Source: Branchiostoma floridae (Eukaryota; Chordata; Leptocardii; Amphioxiformes; Branchiostomatidae). From it: DNA of 64,000 nt. The stretch's first letter is position 1; each line of letters opens with the position of its first letter. The translations under genes were made by a program, and so were the position numbers. Location: NCBI RefSeq assembly GCF_000003815.2, contig NC_049987.1:22993661-23057660 (forward strand), read 5' to 3'. Below, in pieces: positions 11,601-22,400 of this stretch. The notes under the pieces are model-generated. The model ran no database searches, was not told the origin of the DNA, and saw only the letters and a list, made by a program, of their open reading frames with translations.

Positions 11601-14045
11601 CACACATGCGTATATAGTCCGTATGAGGTCCGTATGGGATCCTTAGCCTCTACCAGGCTCCACAGATGGCTGAAAAAAATGAAAGAATTTGGACAAGTAT
11701 AAAAACATAATATTACATACCAGGGGAGGTGGTCACAAACCATACTCCTCGGCCAGCATACTCCTATGTGTCTGCATATTTGTCCAATTTTTACTCATTT
11801 TTAGTGACCTGTGGGGCCTGGTAGAGGCTAAATATTCCATACGGACCTCATACGGACTTGGAAATATATACGCTGTTGTGAACCCACCCTTAGCCTGTGT
11901 TATGCTTCGGTTACGATTGGAAAAGGGGGCTTCTTTTGCACTTTTGGGCGTGACCCCTACATTGCCCCGTGGGACACACTGTGTCTACCGGGCTATTTTG
12001 GGGGCACGGCCGGGCCCCGGGATGATTTTAACAAAGAGTTAAACCCCTAGAATTGTGGCGCGCATGGCGTCAACATCAACGGACACTAAAGCATAGGGAA
12101 GACTGAAAATGACTGCTACTATTGATCATATCAAACGAGCCAAGTTGATGTCTAACTTTATAAAGTAACGTTTAATATCTAACTCAAGTTTACAAACATT
12201 TCCTTTTTTGCCAGGTGAAGCGCATCGGCTGGAGAGCCAAGCCTAAGATCGGGCAGCGGAAGGTACTGAGTGAGCTGGACGTTGCGCAGACTCGGCACAT
12301 GTACCAGTGCAACAGGAAGGACATGCAGAGGCGGAGAAAGGGTAGGCGTGATGGGATGTCACAACAGATGTTTGATATAGCACCTAGAATATGTGGCGTC
12401 GAATGACTGAATGGCTAGGCTAGGGTTCGGTTCTTGATATCTCTTGATAGACTTTGTGTCCAACGAAAATACACGTTCCTCACTTTATCCAAGTATAAAA
12501 CGACAAAGTACCAGTAACATGTCGAGGTCTAGAGTTGCTTCTCGTGACGTCAGATGAAGATTTCCGTCACCGTTACCTCATTTCGTTGAAAAACGCCGAA
12601 AGTATGCCCTTTGCAAGAATATCAAATACATGTTCCTTTTTCATGGTCATAACTTCTTCAACATTTTATCTATATCCAATGACAATGCAACATAGAAAAT
12701 TAAAAACGACTAGCTGTTACGCCAAAAAGCAGTTACTCAAGCAACTGGATATGAATTTGGAAACGGTCAGACGTTTCAGATAACATCCATTATCTTTCGT
12801 CAGTGACACTATCCTAACTATGATATGCGAAGGAGATGAAGACAGTACCTGGATGTCTAACATTCATCAACGACCACCTGTTAATTAACGGAATACTTTC
12901 TTCATCTCCACACAGACGTGTGTTTCTTCAGTAAGTACGGTGACGGCAGAGACTACCGGGGGAACGTGGACTACACTCTGGAGGGGGTCACGTGTCAGAA
13001 ATGGACGTCACAGTGGCCGCAGGCGCACTGCGTCATGTCCAGATACTGGCTCGGGGACAAGGTACGTTCACATGTTATCATGGAAGCTCGTATGTGTTGG
13101 TAGTAATCATCGTCAAAACTAAATTTTATTCCAACACAAAAAGTACACACGGATCAAGTTTTCAACGACCACTGTCACCTTCTTCGGGATCAATACTTCA
13201 TTGATCCTGGAAGTACGTTCACAAAGTTGCTGTTGAACTTGGTCGCCGATCAGAAAACGTCTTATGTTATGTTGTTAGAGCTAGGCGTGCCTTCCTATGT
13301 GGAAGTTTCTAACCTAAAAACTGGCTTGTTCTGACGTAAGTTCACCTTTATCCGCGCCGTAACCTATAGCCGGTGTTTTTGAAAACAAGGTATTTCAGGG
13401 TAACAAGTTGACGGGTGGATTCAAAATGTAATATTTTCAATATCGAACTGCAATATTATCAATATCGAACTGCAATATTTTCAATATCAGCAGTTTAAAA
13501 TCACCGTCCGTAGACTATATAGCCCTAAATACCCTTTCTTTTTAAGACAACATATACAGGTAACCCTGAACATCGATAAAGGTGAACTAGCGTTCGGGTT
13601 TTTAGTGGAAGAAACATGAATAATGAGGGGGAAGGAATCTTCAAATATGAAGTGAAGAGGAAGACTAAAGAAAGAGTAGCCGCGATGAGAGGGTTACGTT
13701 GGGGATCGCATTCTTCACACTGCAGCAGCGCCGCCTAGCTGCAGTGCGAAGTATAACAATTCAGTTTTGAACAGGGTGTAAAGTTTCAGTTATAGCATAT
13801 CCCGTTTAATATCGATCTTTAAAGATTAAGCTTTTATGATTTTAAACTTTTTTTAGATGGACGGTTTGGGCAACCACAACTACTGCCGCAATCCGGGCGG
13901 GAGAAGGTCGCGGCCGTGGTGTTTTACGACCCTGGAGGGTACGGAATGGCAGTACTGTGACGTCAGGATATGCAACCCGTTGCCGAGAAGAAACGAGAAC
14001 GAGAGCACCAGCCTCCCCACCAGGAACAACCTGGACAAGAGATGA
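1265..14045 (+). CDS. Astacin-family metalloprotease with C-terminal kringle domain (5' exons not found)
   Basis: A secreted zinc endopeptidase. Seven exons join in phase: 1265-1414, 1908-2028, 2516-2636, 11252-11434, 12215-12341, 12916-13061 and 13857-14045 (TGA). Exon 1 reads the end of the propeptide and the mature N-terminus (WPEGVIPFQ). Exon 3 holds the zinc site [12 protein letters not shown], a perfect HExxHxxGFxHE. Exon 4 holds the Met-turn SIMHY. The four astacin cysteines are present (RKTC, GCWSYV, GSGC, MYQC). The last two exons encode a kringle: YRG, CQKW, NYCRNP, RPWC, YCDV and the final C, with one extra Cys in AHC; the intron splits it before [11 protein letters not shown] short basic tail follows. 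Signal peptide and most of the propeptide are not visible. The exon 2 acceptor was set at 1908 because the AG at 1916-ish would break phase. Polyadenylation signals follow at 14723 and 14735. Domains are clear; the join is inferred. Confidence 0.85.
2561..3262 (+). repeat. Minisatellite of partial zinc-site exons with (TTG)n tracts
   Basis: The 3' two thirds of the astacin zinc exon, its donor (CAG|gtacct) and a following TTG microsatellite are repeated in tandem. Copies start near 2561 (the real exon), 2691, 2823, 2961 and 3085, with a stub from 3217; units are about 124-138 bp. Every full copy still encodes HEIGHAV..WHEQ. The fourth reads VDSWHEQ instead of VGFWHEQ and would lose the third zinc-site glycine. 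Only the first copy has an acceptor before it; the others have donors only. The poly-Leu/Cys/Asn reading frames across here are products of the TTG repeat. Confidence 0.9.
4235..4548. mobile_element. MITE with ~22-bp terminal inverted repeats
   Basis: The left end agctaagggcacaacccacc is matched by its reverse complement at the right end (ggttgtgcccttagct, 4528-4545 region). The ~314-bp interior has several acgt-rich words and no ORF. It lies in the large astacin intron between the zinc-site and Met-turn exons. Confidence 0.7.
5000..5560. repeat. Direct duplication of ~200-300 bp
   Basis: The segment around 5015-5222 is repeated, diverged, at about 5320-5510: both run from 'tatcttattacc' through 'cgtgagatttgt' to 'gagacgaacaaaagaa'. 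The word pair 'ttgcttgggtaac / gagtatcttattacc' also recurs alone near 12730, 36010 and 59870, so part of the unit belongs to a dispersed family. Confidence 0.6.
6080..6280. mobile_element. Foldback MITE with tactgtaaat ends
   Basis: The ends tactgtaaat and atttacagta are inverted repeats. The interior is made of alternating words such as 'ttcgcggt' and 'accgcgaa' that pair with one another, giving a long imperfect hairpin. A related diverged copy lies in HELB-B intron 3 (about 57312-57475). Confidence 0.65.
6637..6833. mobile_element. Short MITE with ccccctttccacta ends
   Basis: Left end ccccctttccactaggacgg (6637-) and right end cgccgtctagtggaaagggg (-6833) are near-perfect inverted repeats around a ~155-bp interior without an ORF. 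The sequence before it (from about 6510) resembles segments near 13490 and 46117, so these may be pieces of a larger element. Confidence 0.65.
7545..7700 (+). mobile_element. tRNA-derived SINE, family 1
   Basis: A pol III B-box-like ggttctgggttcgcatcc is followed by a body with 'acgactttcctcact' and 'aatgagtacctaacttcggtt'. The same body occurs at 60215-60430 (+) and 47625-47850 (-). The A box is poorly preserved. Confidence 0.6.
8540..10400 (+). repeat. ~155-bp satellite, about 11 tandem units
   Basis: Each unit contains 'tttatcaaaattgccactt', 'tttgtcactgtgagtctcaa', 'ttcagctacatttaagggga', 'gctttaagtggctttagaca' and ends in 'gtgagggttaggttaggtcc'. The last motif recurs near 8676, 8812, 8972, 9131, 9283, 9441, 9589, 9748, 10000, 10164 and 10314, mostly 136-166 bp apart. 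The 252-bp step is explained by an insertion at 9832-9923. Middle units are most alike and the edge units diverged. The ORFs over it are incidental. It lies in the same astacin intron. Confidence 0.9.
9832..9923 (+). mobile_element. LINE/SINE 3' tail inserted in the satellite
   Basis: About 92 bp that interrupt one satellite unit and end in 'caagatgaaataaataaata', an ATAA-type repeat tail typical of non-LTR 3' ends. The preceding 'ggggctacccatctgtttc' is not part of the satellite unit. Confidence 0.6.
11001..11212 (+). mobile_element. tRNA-derived SINE, family 2
   Basis: A good A box (tggcgcaacggctagagcg) and B box (gagttcgatactcgcc) sit at tRNA-like spacing from 11001 on, but the acceptor-stem ends do not pair and a ~140-bp unrelated body follows. 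I therefore read it as a SINE rather than a functional tRNA gene. It lies about 40 bp before the astacin Met-turn exon. Confidence 0.7.
11491..11577 (+). repeat. Duplicated 3' part of the Met-turn exon
   Basis: The last ~76 bp of the astacin exon at 11252-11434 ([16 protein letters not shown]...) and its donor gtacgg are repeated once, 57 bp downstream (11494-11569), with only synonymous-looking changes. There is no acceptor in front of the copy, so it offers an extra donor and not a separate exon. Confidence 0.85.
11591..11890. mobile_element. MITE with agggtgggttcaca ends
   Basis: Left end agggtgggttcacac and right end gtgaacccaccct (to 11890) form inverted repeats. Inner words 'gtccgtatgaggtccgtatg' and 'catacggacctcatacggac' also pair, as do 'cctctaccaggc' and 'gcctggtagagg'. 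The ~300-bp element has no ORF. It sits directly behind the duplicated Met-turn exon. Confidence 0.75.
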
Positions 14046-14722
14046 AGGGCCTGTGTAGTGGCGCCGTCTAGCGACTTTTGATAAAACTGCCATTTTTATG
14101 AACTGAATACCTCAACGTCTGTTAGTATATATATAAAAATCGGAATTAAGTTAAAATCTTGTTATATTGAACAGAAGTTTACTTGTTTACTATTAAGTCT
14201 AAGGTATAATTATTTTTGGAAAGTCAGGGATTTGTGAGTTTTATATCCATATGTGCATGTTGTACAGAAAATGAAGATGTACATATGTTTTAATTTATTT
14301 ATTATCGGGAAATATTTTAAGAAAAGGTGGGAAAATTTTCGAGCAAAAACAATCTCTGTAGGAAACACAAGCAAAATAGTCTCAATATTCGAGCATGGTA
14401 ATTCATCCACTACTAATAACGTTTCTCTGATGTGTTTTTATCACAATCATGCTTGTATCATTGTCCATTGGTACAGGCGCCACCTGGCGTCCATCTCAAG
14501 TACTGCACAATCAGGCCATTTTCTGGCAAGTATGCCGTTTCAGAACGTTTGAGTATCAGAAACTGTGATATCTAGTATTACTATATTGTAAGGGGTGTAT
14601 ATTTAAAACATGATACTTCTATGATATTTGTTCGGCCAGTTGAGCTCAGGTATTTACACACATACTGTTCTGTCCAAAGTTTCATATTTGTATGTATTTG
14701 TACAAACAACAATAAGGTCCAA

Positions 14723-14740
14723 AATAAACAATACAATAAA
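14723..14740 (+). terminator. Polyadenylation signals of the astacin-kringle gene
   Basis: Two AATAAA hexamers (14723-14728 and 14735-14740) lie ~680 bp after the TGA on the coding strand in AT-rich sequence. This is a plausible 3' end; no transcript evidence is available. Confidence 0.5.
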
Positions 14741-14954
14741 GTCTAAATATTTCATCTGTGTTTGCTGTTCACCTTGTATAATGTAGTGCATAATTGCCCA
14801 TAGGATAGTAAGTTTTCTTTTTGTTTCAGTAGCAGGGTTTGTTTGTTTATTTTCAAACGCCTATTCATATTTTTTCATTCAGGGTATATGTTTCCCCTTT
14901 AACACAAGACCATCATCTAGTGAAAAGGGGGCCATCGTACATTTTGCACACAGA

Positions 14955-15084
14955 TAGTCTGGGTACCATACCCCAAAGTAACTGCTGACTCAATTTTTTC
15001 GCTTCCGCATGATCATAGTTAGCAAGCAAAAGAATTGAGTAAGTGCCCAGCCATTATTACGGAGTATGCATGCAGGCCAGGCTA
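14955..15084. mobile_element. TAGCCTG-class foldback element (diverged)
   Basis: It starts tagtctgggtaccataccc and ends ccaggcta. The inner arms (gctgactcaatt / aattgagtaagtg) pair imperfectly. It belongs to the hairpin family described under the findings and is the most degraded copy. Confidence 0.5.
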
Positions 15085-18000
15085 GAACAAAGGATCACGA
15101 TATACAAAAAGAAGAAACAAAGATTTTGCAACAGCCAAGCACAATCAAACACTTCAGTGTTTTTATTCTAAACATTAGTGAAGAAAAAGAAAACTACTTC
15201 TAAACATCTACAAATAAAACAATAAGGAAGTCTGTCCAAACAATATTGTGTCACAACTGTCCTCAAATCAACATCAAGTACACATCCATACAGTAGTAAT
15301 AGTACAGTACTCAGTAGTATCATGAATAATGATGATACAGCAGTACATAATCATCCAAAGGTACTTGTAGACTGAAGAATTAAGGAATTGCACATCCCAA
15401 GAACTTTGAGCATGTCAGTGTTTACATCCTACAGAATGGGAAGGGGGGCAATGATACAAGTATTCTTGTAAATATTAAAGCTATGCATATGGAGAAAAGT
15501 AAAAGGTATGGAATCAAGTGTACATCTGTTCTGGTATCTTTTAAGCACTATATACTAGTATATTGCTTATTGCTATGGTTGTCTATTCCAATGAGGAAAT
15601 TGACAGATCCTGACTGTCTATCACAATCAGGGTTCAGCCAATGATAGCAAAGCAAATAGTCATTTGACCAATGAGAGAAGGGCTGCATCTCTGTCAAGTT
15701 TTGGCATTTTTCTTTTACATTACTACGTTTTAACAGAGGGGGGTGGGGGGGGGGGGGTTGTTGGCTGTGGAATCAGCCTTTTATTGAGTATCAGAACCAT
15801 CAACCACTGTACCTTTGAGTTTTAAGTCAAAGTAAATGAGTCTTTCCTTCACAATGAAAGCTATTAACCTCTTCTAAGGCTTAAAACTATTCCTGCATAC
15901 ACCATTCGTAATTCACAGAATTGAACAGAAGACTTAGCATAACATCATTTTCCACAATGAAACGCAACGTAAATCTTACACTTCGGACCACGGGAACTGG
16001 CTGGACAGTTGTCAGTTTTCTTTTAAACAAAACAATAGTTATTTACTTATACTGACTTTATGGTAAACAAGTGACTTATATCTACTTAAAGTTAAACTTA
16101 AAGAGCATGTGACATCCAAGCAGATATTGAAGGTAGAAAATGGTAATATTTTCTGACAGGCCAAGTTTTTCTGCGACTCGGGATAAAGGAATCTCGGAAA
16201 AACCTGGCTAATTCACTGATGGGGATCTAAATAAACCAAAAGCTGGGTGGTCAAAAAATGATACAATCTTCCACGCAACATCTGCTTGGAGCTTGTAAAA
16301 TATACCTTAGCCTTGTTGTTTTCAAACAAAGCTTAGATCTACGTACACTTTCTGACAATAGTTTTTCTATGAGACTATGTGTGTGTAATGGAGACATAGT
16401 ACCCTGTCTACGAATGTGCTGCTATGTTCTATACACTCCTCTCAAAGGAAGAAAGGCATTGTACAGTATCACTTTATATCTAGCTATGAAGCTTAACATA
16501 CAAAGACAGAAAGCTACATGTACATACTCTCTTGTGACATTTTAGCTTTGTGCAAAGAATTTCTGCTATACAAAAGTTAGTCTTTTTTCTACACTACTGG
16601 TAAATTTCGTTAGTTATAACTATGTGATTCTGTAATATTGCTTGCAACACCAATTCTCTGGAGGCAAAATAATGGACTGTAGTATACCCTGTCTGTTACA
16701 GAGGTAGACATATCATACCATACATGTCATAATGTTATAGCCTGAAAGTCACCTAACAATGACTCCTAATTCCACCGGGTGCCATCATACAGCTATGTCA
16801 AAATAAAACAAAACATTGTAATATTGGCCTTCTCAAGATTGTACTAAAATATCTGAATTGTATATACACATGTAATGTAATTCACTTTGTCTTCTCGGTA
16901 CCAAACATTCACGGTCTGAGAAAATTTAACTTGTTATTGGAACTAAATGTTCACAGCAGTGGCAGGAGTGTATAAAAAGTATATTGTATCATTTGTTACC
17001 AGCAATGATAAGTTCACGTTACAGTCATCACCGTGAAAACTGTGAACATAAAAGTACATTAAAAAATCAGGAATTACAGTACCTCAGGATTACTGGTGCT
17101 GCATTGCAATTTGGTACATCTCTTAAATCAAATTAATGTATTTTTCTTATGTGGCAGCATCATGGCATCTGGTAGAATTATGAGAGTTGGTGATACATTG
17201 GCTACATATAGCGACTCGTCAGAAGTCTTGAGGAAGATGTCTGATAGGCGTGGAAACAAAAGCAGATGAGACTTTCATGGTTGAGAAAAAGAATAATCTA
17301 ATATTAAAAAGAAACAATAGCTAGACTCTTGCCATTTAATTCTTATAAGTACTTACAAACAATAATGCTCGATACAGTTGACAATTTTCCCCAGCAATAC
17401 ATTTATCTGTGGCACAACCAATCATTGCACAGTACTCCTTGTGGGTTACATTATCTATAACCTTTCATCACGCAACTGAAAGCAAACTGTCAAAGTCAAA
17501 ACCACTAACCACCAAACGATTTGCATTAACAAAGTGTTAAGAAGACAAGTAAAGATATGTTTCTATGGTCACAGACCACCTCAAACAGTCATCTAATGTT
17601 ACACATTTCACACTAGTTTGTGCCTAATGAAACAAAATAAAGGACATTGATGACAGTGTGCCGTGGCTTCATTCCTCCGAGAACAGTACACTACAAACTG
17701 CTTCGTAATGGTATGTTGGAATATATGATTTTCAAACTGTACAGCCTACTTCCACTATTCAAAATCGGCAAAAAGATCTCGTCTTGACAACAGCATTACA
17801 AGTGTTTTGCAAAGATGAATTCAAGGCAATGATCATGAAATTCAGCACTAAGACAGTTTTTTTTATTCTACATGTCAGTACAATGCCAGTTAGTACATCC
17901 AGAGTAAAGAATGCAATTACATAAACAATGGCAAAGGTGGTGTGATCTTGGAAAGCAGAGTTTGTGTTACACAGACTAGACTTCTACCAACACAGATGAA

Positions 18001-18560
18001 CTTCCTTGATCCCCACAACCTTAGTTAGGAATACTACCACATGCTGAAATCAAAATGACACTTCTTCAGTGCTTGAAATACCCAATTACACACTTGCAAA
18101 TGCAACCCTAAATTTTGCAATTGGAACACCGCTTTCCCACCACCTACATGAGCTTTTGTATTTATTTCTTGATAAGATAAAACATAAGTAGTTACTTGGA
18201 AGGAAAGATAATGGATAAGTGGCTGATTTGGTTGAAGAAATAATGACTTGGAAGAGGGGCAACCTGAAATGTTGATGGCGCAACCTGGCTTTTGACTCAG
18301 GTTGCCGCCTGGGCAACCTGGCTGAAAAAAGTATTTCGAGCACCGACTTCTCTATTGGTAAAGCCATGCCCTGCTACTAGCACAATAAAACATGTAGTGT
18401 AAGCTTGATCACTATAGCTACCGTATTTCAGCACATTTTCTCTGCCATAGGAAGCAAAAATAACATGTATCTTGCCTATACACTTATCTACAGGCGACAA
18501 AGCTATGGTTAGGTTCACAAAAATGTCTTTGTTAAGCATACTGGCAACCCTGGTTTCTTC
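15085..18560. other. Gene-free 3.5 kb, possibly the 3' UTR of Rheb
   Basis: No exon, conserved protein or transposon ORF was recognised on either strand. The DNA is AT-rich and largely non-repetitive apart from a G tract at about 15735-15757 and a dispersed repeat at 16880-17085. A reverse-strand AATAAA (tttatt at 15162-15167) lies near the far end, so a long Rheb 3' UTR facing the astacin gene is possible. That is speculation. Confidence 0.35.
16880..17085. repeat. Dispersed repeat, copy 1 of 2
   Basis: Shares words such as 'cacggtctgagaaaatttaa', 'actaaatgttca', 'aatgataagttcac' and 'accgtgaaaac(t/c)gtgaac' with 46690-46882 in the same order. Ends include 'aattacagta'. It is probably an inactive MITE related to the tactgtaaat group. 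Confidence 0.6.
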
Positions 18561-18570
18561 GGACACAAGT

Positions 18571-18868
18571 TTTGCCCTACATGTAAGCCGTCCAATTTGG
18601 TGAGCATGTTTCTACATATCTGTCCATTTTGATGGCATGGACTTAACCATACCAAACAGGGGGGGAGGTCAATGTTTCTCGTCAAGATGTACAACACCCT
18701 GACCCCCCTACAGAATAGTGCAGTCTTTTGCCCTACATGTAAGCCATCAAATTTGGTACATATTTTTCCATTTTGATGGCATAGACTTAACCATACCGAA
18801 CTGGGAAAGGGGTGGAGGGTGGTGATAGTGTTTCTAAGACCCTGCCCCCCTACAGAATAGTGCAGTCT
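18571..18868 (-). repeat. Two-unit tandem duplication covering the end of Rheb
   Basis: Two ~150-bp units (about 18571-18725 and 18727-18868). Both contain 'ttttgccctacatgtaagcc', 'tccattttgatggcat' and 'ccccctacagaatagtgcag'. The last word is the complement of the Rheb C-terminal codons and stop, so the duplication took in the end of the coding region and part of the 3' UTR. The outer copy is downstream of the true stop. Confidence 0.85.
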
Positions 18869-19401
18869 TCCTTCTGCTGTCCGCCGCCATTTTGCCTCTC
18901 GATCTCCATGATCAGCTGCTGGAACACGGAGTTCACGCTTTCCTTCTCCTTCGCGGACGACTCGGCGAACGGACACTTCCACTGGTCGGCGAGCCCCTTC
19001 CCCTCCTCCTGTGGGATCACCCTCTCCATGTGCAAGTCTGTCTTGTTCCCGACGAGCACGATCGGGACGTTCTGCGCGCCGGTCAAGTCCAGAAGCTTGT
19101 CGCGTATGACCTGGACCACCTCGTAGCTCTTGCGCGAGGTGACGGAGTAGACCAGGACGTAACCATGCACGTCCATGGTGTAGGCCTGCGGAAAGATCGA
19201 GTACTCGTCCTGTCCGGCTGTATCCACCAACTGGAGGTTAAACTCCTGTCCGCGGACCTTTATTGTCTTGTTGAACGTGTTCTCTATGGTGGGGTCGTAA
19301 GAGTCCACGAATTGCCCCTCGACAAACTGGATGGTCAGGGAAGACTTGCCGACGGCACGGAAGCCCATGACGGCAACCTTACGCTGCTTTGGGGGAGCCA
19401 T
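18850..19401 (-). CDS. Rheb small GTPase, uninterrupted reading frame
   Basis: Rheb is the Ras-like GTPase that switches on mTORC1 at lysosomal and endomembranes. The 183-aa frame has no intron and is full length for the family. Visible motifs: G1 GFRAVGKS with the Rheb-type Arg where Ras has Gly12, the effector stretch DSYDPTIENTF, G3 DTAGQDEYSIFPQ, G4 NKTD, G5 ESSAK, and the CaaX box CTIL. Leu at the last position would favour geranylgeranylation over the farnesylation of vertebrate Rheb; this rests on general prenylation rules. The ATG lies 76 bp after the LYRM2 stop on the same strand, with a (TG)n tract between them. The unbroken frame fits a retrocopy or intron loss. The coding sequence is intact, so I do not call it a pseudogene. 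No poly(A) remnant or target-site duplication was identified. Confidence 0.93.
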   Translation of the reverse strand: MAPPKQRKVAVMGFRAVGKSSLTIQFVEGQFVDSYDPTIENTFNKTIKVRGQEFNLQLVDTAGQDEYSIFPQAYTMDVHGYVLVYSVTSRKSYEVVQVIRDKLLDLTGAQNVPIVLVGNKTDLHMERVIPQEEGKGLADQWKCPFAESSAKEKESVNSVFQQLIMEIERQNGGGQQKEDCTIL

Positions 19402-19477
19402 GTTGTTGTTTCTTCTTCACACACACACACAATAAGGTCTAACTGGAATGACTACAGTTCTGAATGTGGTTCTAGCT

Positions 19478-22400
19478 TCACTTGACAAGGGACAGGGTCT
19501 TCTGCAGCTCTTTGTACTGAAGACGTCCACGTGAGAGCATCATTCGAATCACTTCCTGTAACAGACAAAAAAAGATTTTAATTTACACCATTCAAAGAAA
19601 AATAGGAGATATGAAATAACATTAAGATTGGTTTATTACTATTCAATTTGTTGGTTCTTGGATTTAAAAATTAAAGATAAAAAAACATATGCTGAACTGG
19701 AAAAACACAATGTAAACAAATCCTGGAGGACCAGGTTTATGCCTTGGTGCACTCAGTTTTATCAACCTCCTTGGTTTTATACAACTTCATATGGAAGTTT
19801 TCCTCCCTGCCCTACACTTTTACAAAGTCAACTTGCTACATTTCTATCCGAGAACCAAGGAAATCAATTAGTGTAGCTGAAAAAAACAAAACAGGACAAA
19901 CTTTACCTTAGCTTCTCAACCCTGCAGTCCTACCTCATCAGTTTCTGCCTTGTTCTGCTTGAACTCCTGGCGAGCCCAGTCCACGAGGTACTTCTTGTGA
20001 TCGGGGTCGTTGACCTGGCGCAGACTCCGCAGGATGTCACGATACAGATGGAGAACCTGCTGACGCAGCAAAAACTGCAGAAACGTCAAAAGGAAGAATG
20101 TAAATGAAGTTTACGTTAATGAAAGGAAAGGACTGAAGAGCTAGTCTTCCACTGGTCGTGACAGAGAGGACAAACGCTATGTACAGTATTTACAAGTTCA
20201 TTGTACGGGGAAATTCCCCTAGCTATTTTTGACAAGGACAATGAACAGTGGACCATTGCTTAACGTCCTGTCCTAAGGACTGCAACCCTTTCCGGTAGCG
20301 TGCAAGTCGGGTGAGCGACACAGCCGGAATCGAACTCACGGCTTCTAGTTCCAGAGGCAGGGCCGCTAACCACTGGACTACGCGCACTACCTAAACCTAA
20401 ACGCGCGTTAATGAGGTTTAGACATCCAGGTAAGGCCTAGGAAACAAAATGTTTCAGTCCTGAAAAAAAAATAGGGTCAGCAGGTTTGGGATTATCTTCT
20501 TGTGCTTTTAAGTTCTTTCTAAAGACTAATGGATTTTAAATTTAAAGTTTTCACAGACAATCAGGTCTAGGTTCAGGTCCGGACCTGATCACCTGAACCT
20601 GACTCGGATAAAATCAACAACCTGTACCTCAATTTTCTGTACCGGTTCCCACCCCTACTGTACACTCTCTAAGTCAGCACCATGTCCGTGGTCACAATGG
20701 TATATCCAGGTTTTACATACACAAAACTGTCAACAGTTCAGTGATATGAGCAGGAATGCCTCCCTGTTACCGTTCAGTGCCTCACTTCTTCACTAGGCTA
20801 CATACACAGCCATACATGAAGGGATATGCCCCCCCCTTACAGTTCAGTGCCCCACTAACCTACATACACAGAGCACATTAGCCTGTGTTTACACAAGCTC
20901 TTGCTGGCTGGGGTTAATGACCCCCTCCCCCATAGGGGCACGATTTTAGTCAGGCTACAGAGCACATATACCCAAAATGCATGATTGGCAAGTAAATAAA
21001 ACAAAAAGAAACAGGGAAATGCCTCCCTTACAGTTCAATGCCCCACTAACCTACATACACAGCCACACCCTCTGACATGTCTGCCTACATTAGGAAAGTC
21101 TCGGATCTCACAAGGGTGGGGAGGTGCATTCTAGTGTGTTGGCGATAAATTCTTCAATTTGGCAAGTTGACATATGATAAAAATGGAATTGTCAAGTTGA
21201 AGTTCAAACTTGGCCAAACACTGTACCTTGTTAGAGTAAAGTAAAATACTAGTATCATGAGGTTGCTACGCAAAGCTCACCAGAAACTCATAAATTATTA
21301 TTCTTATGCCTCTACCTTCCTTGTAGCCTGGGTACCATCCAGGGTACTAGTAGTAGTTTCACTTCTGCTACCTTATTTATTTATTAGGAAATTGACATAT
21401 ATATGATTACACAGTCTCTCAGGCAGCATTGCTGATATTGGAGTCTACAAACAGGGACAGACAAGTGCACAAGAATAGCTACCTGTCTGGGGACAGTATA
21501 TTTAAATCTTTTGGTGGTGATGTCAGTTAATAAGTGAATTAAGGAATAGGTTCTAGAGTGCCCGTTCAAACAGGCATTCCAAAGAAGCGGACAGAGGGCG
21601 TCTCGGATGTAGGAATGCCTGATCGAACGAGCGCTAGAAACCATTCCTTAATTCGCTCATGTAAGGAACCTACCAGCGCCCTCGTCCAAAATTTGAAAAA
21701 TCCCAGGCGTTAGACATGTCAAGGTTCCCAAATGGAATAACAAAGAAGCGACTGTTTATGATGTATAATAAAAGTTGGAGTGAGAAGCAACTGCATATAC
21801 TACTAAATACTATATATAATAGTCTGTGTAACACAAACTCAGCTGTCCAGGGCTGTAACTGGCCCCTCCGCGGATGTTGGGCGGGCTGCTATAAGCAAGA
21901 TTTAATCAGGCTACATATATAATAGTGTATAATAAACGTAGGAGCAAACTACTATCCGGATGGTACCCAGGCTATCTACCTAGTAGAGGAAGTCCACATT
22001 CTTCTAAAAATGAGATTTATCACTTTCCATTGACAAGCCAGGACCGTTATAGACTTGCTGCCTGATACAACATGATACGAAACATTGCCCACATGGTTGT
22101 GAGGTTCGCAGGGGAGAGTTGTCTCTAGTTGTCAGACAGAAGTTTCTGCATACAAGACACTGCACAACAAACACAGACTGCATAGCTAGTATAGGCCAAT
22201 AAAAAAAAAATAGTAGAAATTGGCTAGACAGACAGATAAGAGGAGGTGCCAGAGGAATACTCCACAGCAGGCTAACTACTTTGCCAATTTCTAGGATCTA
22301 TAGTAGAAATTAGCACCGTAGTTATACTATAGTCTGCTGTAGAGTATACCCAGTGGCCTGTGGAGTTTAAACAAGTACAAATCCTAAACAGTACAGAGGT

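Noticed and set aside
18515-18982. 155-aa reverse-strand frame over the Rheb end
   Set aside because: It overlaps Rheb in another frame and runs through the duplicated 3' UTR.
18892-19485. 197-aa frame opposite Rheb
   Set aside because: It is an antisense shadow of the GC-rich Rheb coding region, without similarity to a known family.
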